Positions 4,517-5,449 of a DNA stretch of 5,449 nucleotides are shown one piece after another. Numbering within the stretch: the stretch's first letter is position 1; each line of letters opens with the position of its first letter. The notes under the pieces are model-generated. The model was not told the DNA's origin. It searched no databases and saw only the letters and a program-made list of their open reading frames with translations. Position numbers and translations under genes: made by a program. The stretch spans positions 1 through 5,449 of the forward strand of contig CAZOPS010000043.1 of NCBI GenBank assembly GCA_964581885.1, written 5' to 3'. This DNA is from JAYEID01 sp964581885 (GTDB taxonomy: Bacteria; Patescibacteriota; WWE3; JAUXAW01; JAYEID01).

Positions 4517-5440
4517 ATGAGAAAGACTTTTATTATCTTTAGTACAGTATTAACAACACTAGCTATTCTCTACAGTGCACTGCCAAAAAAAATATATGCG
4601 GGTAGTGCAATTCAACTAACTCCCACATCGCTAGAATTCGAACTAGAGTCAGGCGGAACTTTTATAAGCCAAGATTTTAACCTCTTTAATCCCTCTAAGG
4701 AAGACGCTCAAGAACTAATAATTAAAGTCGCAGACTTTTTTGTAGAGAATGAAACAGGGAGGTATAGAATATTAGAGGAGCCGCACCCCCGCTACTCTTT
4801 ATCGGAATGGATTTCAATAGAACCAGAAAAAGTAATTTTGGAACCTTTAGAAGTGCAAAACTTAACTATAACCTTTAGCTCACCCCAAAGCGCAGAATCA
4901 GGGGGGCATTATGCAATGATACTAATTGACTCCCGCGAAAGCGGTTCCACGCGGGAAGTGGAAGGCGTATTAGTTCAACCTGTGGGCGGTGTGGGTGCTC
5001 CTTTACTTGCAACAGTGCCGGGCGACATTTCTTGGGAAGGAAGGCTTTTAGAATTTCTCCCAATCAGTTTTAAAAATACTGGACCAGTTGAATTTAAACT
5101 CCGCTTCCAAAACCAAGGTACTGTCCACTATCGACCATCGGGAAAAGTTGAAATTTTTGATTTCCTAAACAATAAAGTCGGCGAAGCAAAAATCCGCCCC
5201 ACAAGAGTTTTTCCCCAAAGCATTCGAAGACTAGAAACTACTTGGGACCGTTACCTCCTAATTGGAAAGTATCGAGCCAAAGCAACACTAACTCACGGTG
5301 AACCTGGAAACGAAGAAACAGAAACTGCCGAAATAACCTTCTGGGCTTTCCCCTACAAACCTGCAGCAGTAATTGTCATTACTATAATAATTGTTATCCT
5401 GGTAACAAAACTAAAGAAGCAAACAGAAGAAAGTAGTTAG
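4517..5440 (+). CDS. Secreted membrane-anchored DUF916/WxL-interacting-like protein
   Basis: The 307-residue protein has a signal peptide (1-28, likely cleaved after IYA), two beta-rich extracellular domains, and a C-terminal helix (283-297) followed by LKKQTEESS. The first domain (about 30-150) has LTPTSLEFELESGGT (34-48), FNLFNPS (54-60), SEWISIEP (96-103), a VILEPLE-type turn and SGGHYAMILI (128-137). These blocks are typical of DUF916-like domains, whose members include WxL-interacting proteins of Firmicutes. The second domain (about 160-278) has GPVEFKLRFQNQGTVHYRPSG (189-209, an N-x-G-x-x-H pattern) and ends in FWAFPYKP, resembling the DUF3324-type or Fn3-like second domain. It would sit outside the membrane, anchored by the last helix. 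The ATG at 4517 is chosen because the promoter start is near 4508 and the signal peptide begins there. A longer reading from 4331 would overlap gene 3. It lies 94 bp after gene 3, its probable partner. Domain family is likely, binding function inferred. Confidence 0.75.
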   Translation: MRKTFIIFSTVLTTLAILYSALPKKIYAGSAIQLTPTSLEFELESGGTFISQDFNLFNPSKEDAQELIIKVADFFVENETGRYRILEEPHPRYSLSEWISIEPEKVILEPLEVQNLTITFSSPQSAESGGHYAMILIDSRESGSTREVEGVLVQPVGGVGAPLLATVPGDISWEGRLLEFLPISFKNTGPVEFKLRFQNQGTVHYRPSGKVEIFDFLNNKVGEAKIRPTRVFPQSIRRLETTWDRYLLIGKYRAKATLTHGEPGNEETETAEITFWAFPYKPAAVIVITIIIVILVTKLKKQTEESS

Positions 5441-5449
5441 CAGTTAGCA
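5436..5449. repeat. Two GTTAGCA heptamers at the window end
   Basis: GTTAGCA is present twice in tandem, beginning inside the stop codon region of gene 4 and running off the window. It resembles the RTTRCYA heptamers before gene 3 in length and base pattern and probably starts another array. Two copies alone are weak evidence. Confidence 0.45.

Overview
The window is AT-rich bacterial DNA with four genes, all on the + strand. It also carries about 0.6 kb of non-coding DNA built almost entirely from short degenerate repeats. The repeat-filled spacers, the near-leaderless promoters, the large polytopic membrane proteins and the secreted beta-rich proteins together resemble the Candidate Phyla Radiation (Patescibacteria), perhaps a Microgenomates- or WWE3-like lineage. 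That placement is an impression from sequence style. No rRNA or marker gene is present to confirm it. The standard stop codons work throughout, so nothing suggests a recoded UGA.

Layout. Positions 1-143 hold a repeat block (RTTCGY hexamers about 10 bp apart) and a weak extended -10. Next comes a two-gene operon separated by 2 bp. Gene 1 (144-1466) is a polytopic membrane protein related to GT-C type glycosyltransferases. Gene 2 (1469-3358) is a second, different GT-C-like membrane protein with a C-terminal TPR tail. Positions 3359-3798 are a non-coding mosaic, in order: ACAGAT units, GCKAAT units, two small hairpins, a 9-copy heptamer array that runs in register into a TTGACA box, a 10-bp inverted repeat, and a second, stronger promoter. 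Gene 3 (3799-4422) is a small secreted beta-rich protein. Gene 4 (4517-5440) is a secreted, C-terminally membrane-anchored protein resembling DUF916/WxL-interacting proteins, with its own near-consensus promoter. The last bases start another heptamer repeat.

How the genes may work together. Genes 1 and 2 probably handle lipid-linked sugars or another membrane sugar-transfer step, which would decorate envelope glycans or surface proteins. Genes 3 and 4 look like a minimal divergent version of the Gram-positive WxL protein/WxL-interacting protein pair. In this reading gene 3 is a released surface protein with no anchor of its own, and gene 4 is a membrane-anchored partner that could hold it at the cell surface. 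This pairing is the most interesting biological proposal in the window and is inference. The most unusual DNA feature is the heptamer array abutting a promoter -35 box.
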